NCBI RefSeq assembly: GCF_013359775.1
Contig: NZ_JABMCI010000071.1
Span: 273,404 to 337,403, forward strand
Length of the DNA: 64,000 bases
From: Cellulomonas humilata
Lineage (GTDB): Bacteria; Actinomycetota; Actinomycetes; Actinomycetales; Cellulomonadaceae
Reading direction: 5' to 3'
The translations under genes and the position numbers were made by a program. The notes beneath the pieces were generated by a model. The model saw only the letters and a program-made list of their open reading frames with translations, made no database searches and was not told the origin of the DNA. Positions 54,356 to 62,383 of this stretch are shown here, one piece after another; the first letter of the stretch is position 1, and the number at the start of each line of letters is the position of its first letter.

Positions 54356-55242
54356 GCGGACCGGTCCGCAGGCGGGTCGACCGGCCGCCGACCCCAGCCG
54401 TCCACCTCGCGCAGCACCGGGGTGCGCTCGATGACGCGCGTGAAGCTGATCTTCTCGCTGGCGACGGTGAGCGCCACGACGACCGCGAGGCACGCGAGCC
54501 GCACGGGCCGCGGCGTGCTCAGCACCACGGCGGTCCCCAGCGTGGCCCCCAGGGCGTTCGCGCCACCGTCCCCGAGCATGTCCGCCTCGGCCAGGTCCTG
54601 GTCCATGGCAGCCCCCACCACGCCCAGCACCGAGGCACCTGCGCCGGCGCCGTCGCCCGGTCCGAGCGCGAGCGGGGCCGCGACGAGCGTGGCCGCCTTG
54701 AGCGCGCGTCCCGGGCGCAGGTCGAGCAGGTTCACGAGGTTGGCGCTGGAGGCGATCAGCGCACCCGACGCCGCGACGTCCGCCAGCCAGCCGACCGCCG
54801 AGCGCCGCGTGCCGTCCGCGCGGTGCCCCGGCGTGGCCACGGCGGCCGCGACGAGCGCCCCGCCGCCGATGCCGAGCACCTTCAGACCGCCGGTCGTGAG
54901 CTCGCCGCGCGCGAGAGCACCGAGGTGGCCGCGCAGCCCCTTGCGTCGCGACGACGTGTCCTCGGCGAGATCGTCGACCAGGCCGAAGGCCGCTCCGGAC
55001 GCGGTCGCCAGCGTGAGCGCGACGGCCCCGCGTGGCGAGGGCGCGCCGACCAGTCCCCCGGCGAGCAGTCCCGCGGCCGCTGCAGGCCCCTCGAGCAGGC
55101 TGATCGGCTCACCGCGGTGGTTGATGCGGGTCCAGCGCGCCTGCCCGCCCGGCGCCTGGTGATCGAACGCTCCCCGCACGACGGCGGTCACTGCACTCGC
55201 GACGACACCCGCGAGGACGCGCCGAGGGACGCCTACCGTCAT
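54352..55242 (-). CDS. MraY/WecA-like PNPT-superfamily membrane protein
   Basis: A 296-residue membrane protein with about eight to nine helices. It resembles prenyl-phosphate sugar-1-phosphate transferases: FGLVDDLAED (Asp90-Asp91, the Mg-binding DD), KGLRGHLGALARGELTTGG after it, SANLVNLLDLRPGRALK in the place of the NLxDGxDG loop, and ADMLGDGGANALGA in the place of the MGDxGS motif. The C-terminal HIHH loop of true MraY is not evident. It overlaps murJ and steB by 4 bases each. It may be a divergent transferase or an inactive relative; the canonical mraY should lie elsewhere. Confidence 0.72.
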   Translation of the reverse strand: MTVGVPRRVLAGVVASAVTAVVRGAFDHQAPGGQARWTRINHRGEPISLLEGPAAAAGLLAGGLVGAPSPRGAVALTLATASGAAFGLVDDLAEDTSSRRKGLRGHLGALARGELTTGGLKVLGIGGGALVAAAVATPGHRADGTRRSAVGWLADVAASGALIASSANLVNLLDLRPGRALKAATLVAAPLALGPGDGAGAGASVLGVVGAAMDQDLAEADMLGDGGANALGATLGTAVVLSTPRPVRLACLAVVVALTVASEKISFTRVIERTPVLREVDGWGRRPVDPPADRSA

Positions 55243-56273
55243 CCTTCGGTCCCGGCGGTGGGCTCCGTACCCTCGGGCAGCCGCGGCGTGCGGTCGACCG
55301 GTGGCAGGACCACGGCGGCCGGCAGCGGGGTCTCGTCGTCACCGAAGCCGTAGTGACCGTTGGTGCCGGCGATCCGGCCGGCCAGGGCGAGCGGCACGTT
55401 GACCTGCCCGGTGACGATCGCCGTGCCGGAGACGGTGGTGATCGTCGCGGCCAGGTCCTGGTCGGCGAGCACGGCGTCGGTCAGGCTGCCCTCGCCGCGA
55501 GGGCCGTCGGCGAGCACCGCGCCGGACGAGAGCTCCTGCGCGGCGCTGAGGACCGCGAGCTGGGCCTCGACGGTCGACTCCGACAGCTCGGGGCTCGGCG
55601 TCGCTTCCGTGGTCGGCTCCTCGCGGGGTACGCCGATGACCACGATCGCGTCCGCGGGGACCGTGACCTCGTCGGCCACGGTCACCAGCGGGCTGTCGCT
55701 CTCGCTCGACGAGAGCAGCTGGAGCAGCACCGAGGCGTCGTCGGAGAGCACGTCCGGGTTGGTGGGGTCCGACGTGACGAGCGCCTGCACCAGGGCGGAG
55801 GCGAGCTCCCCCTCGACACCGGCGTCGTCGGCCGGGACCGGGTCGAGGTACGTGAGCAGCTGTCCGACCAGCGCCTGGCGGAACGTGCGCGCGTCCGGGT
55901 CCATCCAGGTCTCCGTCAGGGTGACGTGCGCCGTCACGCTGGCACCGGCCTGCGTCAGCCGCGCGTCGATCGCGGTGCGGATCGACTCGTCGACCTCACC
56001 GAGCGCCACGACGGCGACCCGACGGTCCGTCAGCGTGCCGTCCAGAAGCTGCGGGCCGGCCGCGTCGATGTAGGTCTCGGCGTCCTGAAGGTCGCTCGAC
56101 GTGGTGTCGAGCTCGGCCCGGAGCGCGTCCTTCTCCCCGCGGAGCTGCTCGACCTGGCCCGTGAGGGTGTCGCCGATCGTCTCCTTCAGCGGACCGGCAC
56201 CCAGCGCGATGCCGACGGCCAGCGCCAGGAAGACCGAGATGAGCGAGACGATGTGGTAGCGGAAGTCGATCAC
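55239..56273 (-). CDS. steB: SteB/MctB-like envelope protein
   Basis: Single-pass membrane protein of 344 residues, of the family named MctB (copper transport) in mycobacteria and SteB in corynebacteria. An N-terminal helix (DFRYHIVSLISVFLALAVGIALG cut; residues 3-25) is followed by a coiled coil (about 40-66) and a Thr/Ala-rich outer domain. GTG 56273 is the start. It overlaps the MraY-like gene and follows steA by about 100 bases; SteA and SteB act together at the division site in corynebacteria. Confidence 0.88.
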   Translation of the reverse strand: MIDFRYHIVSLISVFLALAVGIALGAGPLKETIGDTLTGQVEQLRGEKDALRAELDTTSSDLQDAETYIDAAGPQLLDGTLTDRRVAVVALGEVDESIRTAIDARLTQAGASVTAHVTLTETWMDPDARTFRQALVGQLLTYLDPVPADDAGVEGELASALVQALVTSDPTNPDVLSDDASVLLQLLSSSESDSPLVTVADEVTVPADAIVVIGVPREEPTTEATPSPELSESTVEAQLAVLSAAQELSSGAVLADGPRGEGSLTDAVLADQDLAATITTVSGTAIVTGQVNVPLALAGRIAGTNGHYGFGDDETPLPAAVVLPPVDRTPRLPEGTEPTAGTEG

Positions 56274-56370
56274 GGTGCGAGGTCTCCGTCGGGTACGTCA
56301 CCGGCGTTCGCCGGGACCAGGTGCAGGGCGAGGGCGGCGGCTGTGCTCGTCCGAGGGCTCATCCGAGGCG

Positions 56371-57549
56371 TCATCCGAACAGACCGCTCACCCACGACGT
56401 GATGTCGTCGATCCGGGCGCCCGAGAGGCCGATCAGGGTCTGGCCTGCCGCGGTCGACGCCAGCGCCACGCCGAGGGCGAGGAGTCCGGCGAGGACCAGG
56501 AGCGTCAGCTGGAGGTTGGAGATGCGGTTCCGGTAGAGCCGCGAGACGCCCTTGGCGTCGACGAGCTTGCTGCCGACGCGCAGGCGCGTGAGGAAGGTGC
56601 TCGCCATGCCGGAACGGCCCTTGTCGAGGAACTCCACCAGCGTGGCGTGCGTCCCCACCGCGACGATCAGCTCGGCGCCCTTGTCGTCGGCGAGCAGCAT
56701 CGCGACGTCCTCGCTGGTGCCGGTGGCCGGGAACACGACGTGCTTGACGTCCAGCTGCTCGACGCGGGCGAGACCCGGCGCGCGGCCGTCGCGGTAGGCG
56801 TGCACCACGACCTCCGCGCCGCACATCAGGGCGCGGTCGGACACGGAGTCCATGTCGCCGACGATCAGGTCGGGCTTCCAGCCGGCGTCGAGGATCGCGT
56901 CCGCTCCCCCGTCGACCCCGATGAGCACAGGCCGGTACTCGCGGATGTACGGCCGCAGCGTGACCAGGTCTTCCTTGTAGTGGTAGCCGCGGACCACGAT
57001 GAGAACCTGCCGGCCGTCGATCACGGTCGAGATGTCGGGCACGCCGACACCGTCGAGGAGCAGGTCCCGCTCGCGGCGCAGGTAGTCCATGGTGTTCGCG
57101 GCGAACGACTCCAGCTGCACGGAGAGGCCGGCGCGGGCCTCCTCCATCGCGGCGGCAACCGTGGCCTCGGTCTGCAGGACCCCTTCGGCGACGAGCGTCT
57201 CGCCGTCGTAGACGGCACCGTCCACCATGCGGAGCCGGTGGCCCTCGGTGAGAGACATGACGTCCGCGCCGAGGTCGTCGATCAGCGGGATCCCGGCCTC
57301 GATGAGGATCTCCGGGCCGAGGTTGGGATAGCGGCCCGACGTCGAGCGCGCGGCGTTGAGCACCGCGGCCGGCTGGCACGCCACCAGCGCCTCGGCGGAC
57401 ACGCGGTCGAGGTCCAGGTGGTCGATGACCGCGATGTCACCGGGGCGCAGACGCTTGGTCAGCCCCTTGGTCCGGGGGTCGACACGTGCCGGACCGGCGA
57501 CGACGCCGGCTTCGGGCAGGGCGGTGCGTTTGCGCAGGGAGGCTCTCAT
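56371..57549 (-). CDS. steA: SteA, putative cytokinetic-ring protein
   Basis: A 392-residue protein with a thiamin-pyrophosphokinase-like domain and a C-terminal membrane helix (about residues 352-374). Motifs GVDGGADAILDAGWKPDLIVGDMDS (near 215-240, key residues D-G-G-A-D and G-D-M-D-S) match the nucleotide/Mg site of that fold. Corynebacterial SteA binds the division septum with SteB. The gene follows recN by 6 bases and precedes steB, the same order as Rv1697-Rv1698. Confidence 0.9.
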   Translation of the reverse strand: MRASLRKRTALPEAGVVAGPARVDPRTKGLTKRLRPGDIAVIDHLDLDRVSAEALVACQPAAVLNAARSTSGRYPNLGPEILIEAGIPLIDDLGADVMSLTEGHRLRMVDGAVYDGETLVAEGVLQTEATVAAAMEEARAGLSVQLESFAANTMDYLRRERDLLLDGVGVPDISTVIDGRQVLIVVRGYHYKEDLVTLRPYIREYRPVLIGVDGGADAILDAGWKPDLIVGDMDSVSDRALMCGAEVVVHAYRDGRAPGLARVEQLDVKHVVFPATGTSEDVAMLLADDKGAELIVAVGTHATLVEFLDKGRSGMASTFLTRLRVGSKLVDAKGVSRLYRNRISNLQLTLLVLAGLLALGVALASTAAGQTLIGLSGARIDDITSWVSGLFG

Positions 57550-57555
57550 CGCCGC

Positions 57556-59286
57556 TCATCGTCCCACGGACGAGAGCTCGAGCAGTTCTGCGGCGTGCGT
57601 CCGCGCGGCGTGCGAGTCCTCCTGACCGGACAGCATGCGGGCGAGCTCACGTACGCGGTCCTCCTGCGTGACCAAGCGCACGTCCGACTCGGTGACGACG
57701 TCGACACCGTCGGCGGTCGACTTGGTGACCACCAGGTGCCGGTCCGCGAACGCCGCGACCTGCGCGAGGTGGGTGACGACGAGCACCTGGCTGCCCTGCG
57801 CGAGGGACGACAGCCGCCGTCCGACCTCCACCGCGGCACGGCCGCCGACGCCCGCATCGACCTCGTCGAACACGAACGTCCCGGGCCGCGTGGCGCCCGG
57901 CGCGGTGGCCAGCGCGACCTCGATGGCCAGCATGACGCGGGAGAGCTCGCCACCGGACGCCCCCTTGCCGAGCGCCCGGGCCGGCGCACCCGCGTGCGGC
58001 ACCAGCAGCATCTCGACCCTGTCGGCGCCGTGCGGTCCGGGCTCGTCGGCAGGCTCGACGACGACGCGCAGCTCGGCCCCGCCCATCGCGAGGCCCGCGA
58101 GCTCGTCGGACACCACCGTCGACAGCCGCTCGGCGCCGGCGCGTCGGCCGCTCGTCAGCTGCTCCGCGAGCGTGCCGAGCTCGGCGTCGAGGCGAGCGCG
58201 GTCCTCCCGCAGCTCGTCGATCCGCCCCTCGCCGCCGTCGAGGTCCAGCAGCCGCCGGCCGGCGGTGTCCGCCCAGGCCAGCACCTCGGCGATCGTCGAC
58301 CCGTAGCTCCGGGTCAGGCTGCCGAGCTCCGCGCGACGACGCTGGGCGGCCTCGAGCCGCAGCGGGTCGGCCTGCAGGTCCTCCAGGTAGGCGGCGAGGT
58401 CGGTCGAGACGTCCGCGAGCAGGTACCCCGCCTCGGCGATGCGCGTGGCGAGCGCGGCGAGTGCGGGGTCGTGGCTGCCCTCGTGCTCGAGGAGCCGACG
58501 CGCGAGCTCGATGGTGCCGACGGCGGCGGACCCGTCGGCCCCGTCGTCCTCGCCGACGAGCGCCGTGTGCGCGCCCGCGGCGGCGGTCCGCAGGTCCTCC
58601 GCGTGCGAGAGCCGCTCGACCTCGTCGGCCAGCGTCACGTCCTCGTCCGGCTGCGGGTCCACCCGTTCGACCTCGGCCAGCCCCAGACGCAGGAGCTCCG
58701 CCTCGCGCGTGCGGTCCCGCGCGCGGTCGACGAGGTCGGTGAGCTCCGCATCCACCCGCGCACGCTGCGCCCAGGCACCGCGGTAGCTCGCGAGAAGCTC
58801 ACGGTGTGCCGCACCGACGAACTCGTCCAGCGCCTCGCGCTGCACGGCGGGCGAGCGGAGCCGAGCCTGGTCCGCCTGCCCGTGCACCGTGACCAGCTCG
58901 TCCGCCAGCTCCGCCAGGAGCCCCTGGGGCACCGACCGTCCGCCCACGTACGCGCGTGACCGCCCCGTGGTGCCGTCGGAGCCCGCGCCGACGGTCCGCA
59001 GCAGGACCAGGCTCCCGTCGTCGTCCAGGTCGGCGCCCGCCTCGGCGGCGCGGGCGAGCGCGGGAGCGCCAGGGTCCAGCACCACGCGTCCCTCGACGGA
59101 CGCGGTCGCCGACCCGACCCGCACCGTGGCCGGGTCCGCCTTGCCGCCGAGCAGCAGGTTGAGCGCCGTCAGCACCATCGTCTTGCCCGCACCCGTCTCG
59201 CCCGTGAGCACGGTGAGCCCGGGACCGAGCTCGACGTGCGCGCGGCCGATCACCCCGAGGTTCTCGATCCGGATCTCCTCGATCAC
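57556..59286 (-). CDS. recN: DNA repair protein RecN
   Basis: SMC-like ATPase for double-strand-break repair, 576 residues. Walker A GETGAGKT is at residues 29-36, a long coiled-coil middle spans about 150-370, and Walker B with signature TFVFDEVDAGVGG lies near 440, followed by VTHLAQVAAFAD. GTG 59286 overlaps the nadK stop (GTGA). It is embedded in the tlyA-nadK-recN-steA transcript; I saw no LexA box directly upstream. Confidence 0.95.
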   Translation of the reverse strand: MIEEIRIENLGVIGRAHVELGPGLTVLTGETGAGKTMVLTALNLLLGGKADPATVRVGSATASVEGRVVLDPGAPALARAAEAGADLDDDGSLVLLRTVGAGSDGTTGRSRAYVGGRSVPQGLLAELADELVTVHGQADQARLRSPAVQREALDEFVGAAHRELLASYRGAWAQRARVDAELTDLVDRARDRTREAELLRLGLAEVERVDPQPDEDVTLADEVERLSHAEDLRTAAAGAHTALVGEDDGADGSAAVGTIELARRLLEHEGSHDPALAALATRIAEAGYLLADVSTDLAAYLEDLQADPLRLEAAQRRRAELGSLTRSYGSTIAEVLAWADTAGRRLLDLDGGEGRIDELREDRARLDAELGTLAEQLTSGRRAGAERLSTVVSDELAGLAMGGAELRVVVEPADEPGPHGADRVEMLLVPHAGAPARALGKGASGGELSRVMLAIEVALATAPGATRPGTFVFDEVDAGVGGRAAVEVGRRLSSLAQGSQVLVVTHLAQVAAFADRHLVVTKSTADGVDVVTESDVRLVTQEDRVRELARMLSGQEDSHAARTHAAELLELSSVGR

Positions 59287-60176
59287 GGCCGCACCTCCGG
59301 GTGGATGGAGCGCGTGGGCCGGGGTGCGCTGGGCCGCCCCCGCCAGCCGTCGACCGGCAGCCCGAACTTGTTCACGAGCCGGGTGGTGAACGGCGCCGGG
59401 GTCAGTCGCGCCAGGCGCACCGGGACGTCGCTGCGGGTCACCTCGACGCGCGAGCCCTGGGGTACCTCGAGCCGACGACGCCCGTCGAGCGTGACCAACC
59501 CCGCCGCCGGCGAACGCTCCAGGACCTCGATCGCGAGCGTGCTGCGGGGCCCGACGACCAGCGGCCGGGCGAACAGCGCGTGCGCGGAGATGGGCACCAG
59601 GATCATGCCGTCCACGTCCGGCCACACCACGGGCCCGCCGGCGGAGAACGCGTGCGCGGTGGAGCCGGTGGCGGTCGCCGCGACGATCCCGTCGCAACCG
59701 AACGACGACAGCGGGTGGCCGTCGACCTCGAGGAGCACCTCGAGCATGCGAGAGCGGTCGACCTTCTCGAGCGCCGCCTCGTTGAGCGCCCACCCGGTGC
59801 CGGTGCTGCCGTCGGGACGGAGCACCCGCACGTCCAGGGTGCCGCGCTCCTCGACGTCGAACTCGCCGGCGGTCAGCCGCCGCACCGCCTCGCCGACGTC
59901 CTCGCGCTCGCTCTCGGCGAGGAACCCGACGTGCCCCAGGTTCACACCGAGCAGGGCGACGGACGAGCCGCGGGTGAGCTCCGCGGCCCGCAGGATCGTG
60001 CCGTCGCCACCGAGCACGATCGCCAGCTCGAACGGCGGCAGGCTGGTGGCGTCTGCGTCCTCGGCGGCGAGCACGGGCTCGACGCCGGCGCGCTCGAGCT
60101 CGCGCACCACCTCGCGGGTGGCCGCCACGGCCTCCTCGCGGCCGCCGTGGGTGACCACCAGGGCGCGCCGGGTCAT
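59283..60176 (-). CDS. nadK: NAD kinase
   Basis: Makes NADP from NAD and ATP or polyphosphate, 297 residues. Visible motifs: VLGGDGTILRAAE (near residue 60), GVNLGHVGFLAE (near 85) and GWALNEAALEKVDRSRM (near 140), with GSTAHAFSAGGPVVWP (near 180). ATG 60176 overlaps the tlyA stop by 4 bases and is preferred over an in-frame extension running through tlyA. Coupled to recN downstream. Confidence 0.95.
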   Translation of the reverse strand: MTRRALVVTHGGREEAVAATREVVRELERAGVEPVLAAEDADATSLPPFELAIVLGGDGTILRAAELTRGSSVALLGVNLGHVGFLAESEREDVGEAVRRLTAGEFDVEERGTLDVRVLRPDGSTGTGWALNEAALEKVDRSRMLEVLLEVDGHPLSSFGCDGIVAATATGSTAHAFSAGGPVVWPDVDGMILVPISAHALFARPLVVGPRSTLAIEVLERSPAAGLVTLDGRRRLEVPQGSRVEVTRSDVPVRLARLTPAPFTTRLVNKFGLPVDGWRGRPSAPRPTRSIHPEVRP

Positions 60177-60994
60177 CGGTCCGCCTCCCCGCCCGCGAGC
60201 ACCGCGGAGGTGATCCGGTCGACGGGGACCTCGACGGCACCCGCGACGTCCGGACGGCGGAACCACACGAAGAACTCGACGTTGCCGCTGGGGCCAGGCA
60301 GAGGGCTGCGCACGACGTCCCGCACGGCCAGCCCGAGCTCGGCGCCCGCGCGCGCGACGCCCAGCACGGCGTCGACCCACAGACCCGGCAGACGCACCAC
60401 GCCGCCCGACCCGAGTCGCTCGCGCCCGACCTCGAACTGCGGCTTCACCATCAGCAGGAGGTCGGCGTCGTCACGGGCGACCTCGACGAGGGCAGGAAGA
60501 ACGAGCGTGAGCGAGATGAACGAGAGGTCGGCGACGACCAGCTCCGGAGCGGGGGTGACGTCACCGCGCGTCAGGCTGCGGACGTTGACGCCCTCGCGGA
60601 CGTCGACCCTCGGGTCCGCGCGCAGCTCGTCGACCATCTGGTCGTGGCCCACGTCGACCGCGACGACCACGGCGGCACCCCGGCGCAGCAGCACGTCGGT
60701 GAACCCTCCGGTGCTCGCGCCGGCGTCGAGGCAGTGTCGACCGTCGACCACCGGGCCGTCGGCGCCGAGCGCGTCGAGCGCACCCGCCAGCTTGTGACCG
60801 GCGCGCGAGGCGTACCCCGGGTCGGCGTCGTCGGACCGGACCGTCACCTCGCGCTCGTCGGTCACCTGTGCGGCGCTCCGCGAGACCTCGGAACCGTCGA
60901 CGGTCACTCGGCCGGCCGCGATGAGCTCACCGGCGTGCCGACGCGACCGGGCCAGGCCGCGGCGCACGAGCTCGGTGTCGAGGCGTGTGGTCAC
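60173..60994 (-). CDS. tlyA: TlyA-type rRNA 2'-O-methyltransferase
   Basis: Methylates ribose 2'-OH in 16S and 23S rRNA using S-adenosylmethionine; in mycobacteria this sets capreomycin sensitivity. The 273-residue protein has an N-terminal S4 domain (residues 1-60, TRLDTELVRRGLARSRRHAGE) and a Rossmann methyltransferase with DAGASTGGFTDVLLRRGA (near 90) and LLMVKPQFEVG (near 180). GTG 60994 is the start; the small gene 61001-61189 lies 6 bases upstream on the same strand. Confidence 0.93.
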   Translation of the reverse strand: MTTRLDTELVRRGLARSRRHAGELIAAGRVTVDGSEVSRSAAQVTDEREVTVRSDDADPGYASRAGHKLAGALDALGADGPVVDGRHCLDAGASTGGFTDVLLRRGAAVVVAVDVGHDQMVDELRADPRVDVREGVNVRSLTRGDVTPAPELVVADLSFISLTLVLPALVEVARDDADLLLMVKPQFEVGRERLGSGGVVRLPGLWVDAVLGVARAGAELGLAVRDVVRSPLPGPSGNVEFFVWFRRPDVAGAVEVPVDRITSAVLAGGEADR

Positions 60995-61000
60995 CGCGGG

Positions 61001-61189
61001 TCAGCCCTCCGCGTCCGCGAGCCGGTCCTGGAGCGCCCCGTGGACCGCGTCGAACACCGCCACGTGGGCTCGCAGCGGCTGGTCCTCGAGACCCACCAGC
61101 GTCGACAGCGCCTCGTCGACCGCCGCGTCGGAGGTCGACTCGAGCTCCGACGCCCGTGCCGGTGCCGCTTCCATGCCGGTCTCGCTCAC
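61001..61189 (-). CDS. Small acidic protein upstream of tlyA (Rv1693-like position)
   Basis: A 62-residue acidic helical protein (SDAAVDEALSTLVGLEDQPL... in outline) ending six bases before tlyA. GTG 61189 has GGAG eight bases upstream; ATG 61174 would give 57 residues. A similar tiny gene sits at this place in M. tuberculosis (Rv1693) between the HAD phosphatase and tlyA, which supports its reality. Function unknown. Confidence 0.7.
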   Translation of the reverse strand: MSETGMEAAPARASELESTSDAAVDEALSTLVGLEDQPLRAHVAVFDAVHGALQDRLADAEG

Positions 61190-61307
61190 TGCGCCGCTCC
61201 TGACGTGGTCGTGTCCCGCCGTGGTCCCTGTGCGCGCCGACCTCGGCAGGCGCCCCCGCTGCACGGAGTCCGGGACCGCGCCCACGCTACCTGGCGGAGC
61301 CGACGTC

Positions 61308-61338
61308 GACCGGTCGCCACACACAGGCGCGACCGGTC
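61308..61338 (-). terminator. Terminator after the TPR-HAD unit
   Basis: Stem GACCGGTCG..CC against GG..CGACCGGTC (one 2-nt bulge, 7-nt loop), beginning 4 bases after the HAD stop. It would separate the TPR-HAD transcript from the tlyA operon. Confidence 0.55.
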
Positions 61339-61342
61339 CTCG

Positions 61343-62383
61343 TCACGGGCTCGCGAGGTCCGTCGCCAGCTCGGGGACCGAGCTCGGGTCGAGCTCCGCT
61401 CCGCCGTCGACGGAAGCCCAGGCCGCGGCGCACGCGGCGCGGACCACGTCGACCTGGCCCTCGACGGACGTGTCGGCAGTGCGGCCGAGCTCGAGCCGGC
61501 CGTCGACCACCCGCGCCGACGCGTCCCGCACGGTCCACCAGCCCTCCGCGGCCTGGTGCGGCTCCGGGTGCGCGACGAGCAACGAGCGCAGGTCCGCGCC
61601 GATGAGGTGCGGCCGCTCCCCCGGCACGGCGAGCACGTCGTCACGCGCCGAGCTCACGCCGGTCAGCACGTGCAGCCCGATGTAGCCGCCCGCGCGCGCA
61701 CCGCCCAGGTCCGTGTCGAGCCGGTCGCCGATCACGAGAGTCTCGCGCGCGCCGACCCGCTCCACGGCCATCTGGTACATGGTCGGTGAGGGCTTGCCCG
61801 CGCTGTCCGGCACGACGCCCGTCGCCGCCTGCACGGCACCGACGAGCGAACCGTTCCCCGGTGCGAAGCCCCGTGCCGTCGGCAGGCTCAGGTCGAGGTT
61901 CGACGCCACGTGCCATGCCCCGCGGCCGACGGCATAGGCCGCCTCCGCGAGCTGCGGCCAGCCCACCTCGGGCGAGAAGCCCTGCGCGACCGCCGCGGGC
62001 TCGTCGTCGGCGGAGTGCACGACCTCGTACCCGGCCAGCCGCACGGCCGTGACCAGCCCGGCACCGCCGACGACCAGCACCTTCGACCCGCGCGGCAGCC
62101 GCGTCCGCAGCAGCTGCGCGGCCGCCTGCGCGGCGGTCATCACCTCGGAGGCGTGCGTGACGATCCCGAGGTCTGTGAGCTGGTCCGCGACCGACTCGGG
62201 CTCGCGCGACGCGTTGTTGGTGACGAACACCAGCCGCATCCCGCGCTCCCGCGCCGCAGTCAGCCCCTCGGCCGCACCGTCGATCGGCTCGTGACCGCGG
62301 TAGGCCACCCCGTCCAGGTCGACGAGCGCGAGGTCGAACCGGTCCGCCAGCGGCGTGTCCGAGCCGATGAGCCCGCCCGTCAC
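61343..62383 (-). CDS. HAD-IIA family phosphatase
   Basis: Haloacid-dehalogenase phosphatase of the NagD type, 346 residues. Motif I LALVDLDGVAYRG (near residue 18; aspartates nucleophile and acid/base), motif II VTNNAS (near 52), and motif IV GDRLDTDLGGARAGGYIGLHVLTG (cut; near 222) are intact. A 70-residue C-terminal extension (from about 275) is unusual and may be a small extra domain. GTG 62383 overlaps the TPR gene stop (GTGA). Substrate unknown; the mycobacterial equivalent Rv1692 is described as a glycerol-3-phosphate phosphatase. Confidence 0.9.
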   Translation of the reverse strand: MTGGLIGSDTPLADRFDLALVDLDGVAYRGHEPIDGAAEGLTAARERGMRLVFVTNNASREPESVADQLTDLGIVTHASEVMTAAQAAAQLLRTRLPRGSKVLVVGGAGLVTAVRLAGYEVVHSADDEPAAVAQGFSPEVGWPQLAEAAYAVGRGAWHVASNLDLSLPTARGFAPGNGSLVGAVQAATGVVPDSAGKPSPTMYQMAVERVGARETLVIGDRLDTDLGGARAGGYIGLHVLTGVSSARDDVLAVPGERPHLIGADLRSLLVAHPEPHQAAEGWWTVRDASARVVDGRLELGRTADTSVEGQVDVVRAACAAAWASVDGGAELDPSSVPELATDLASP

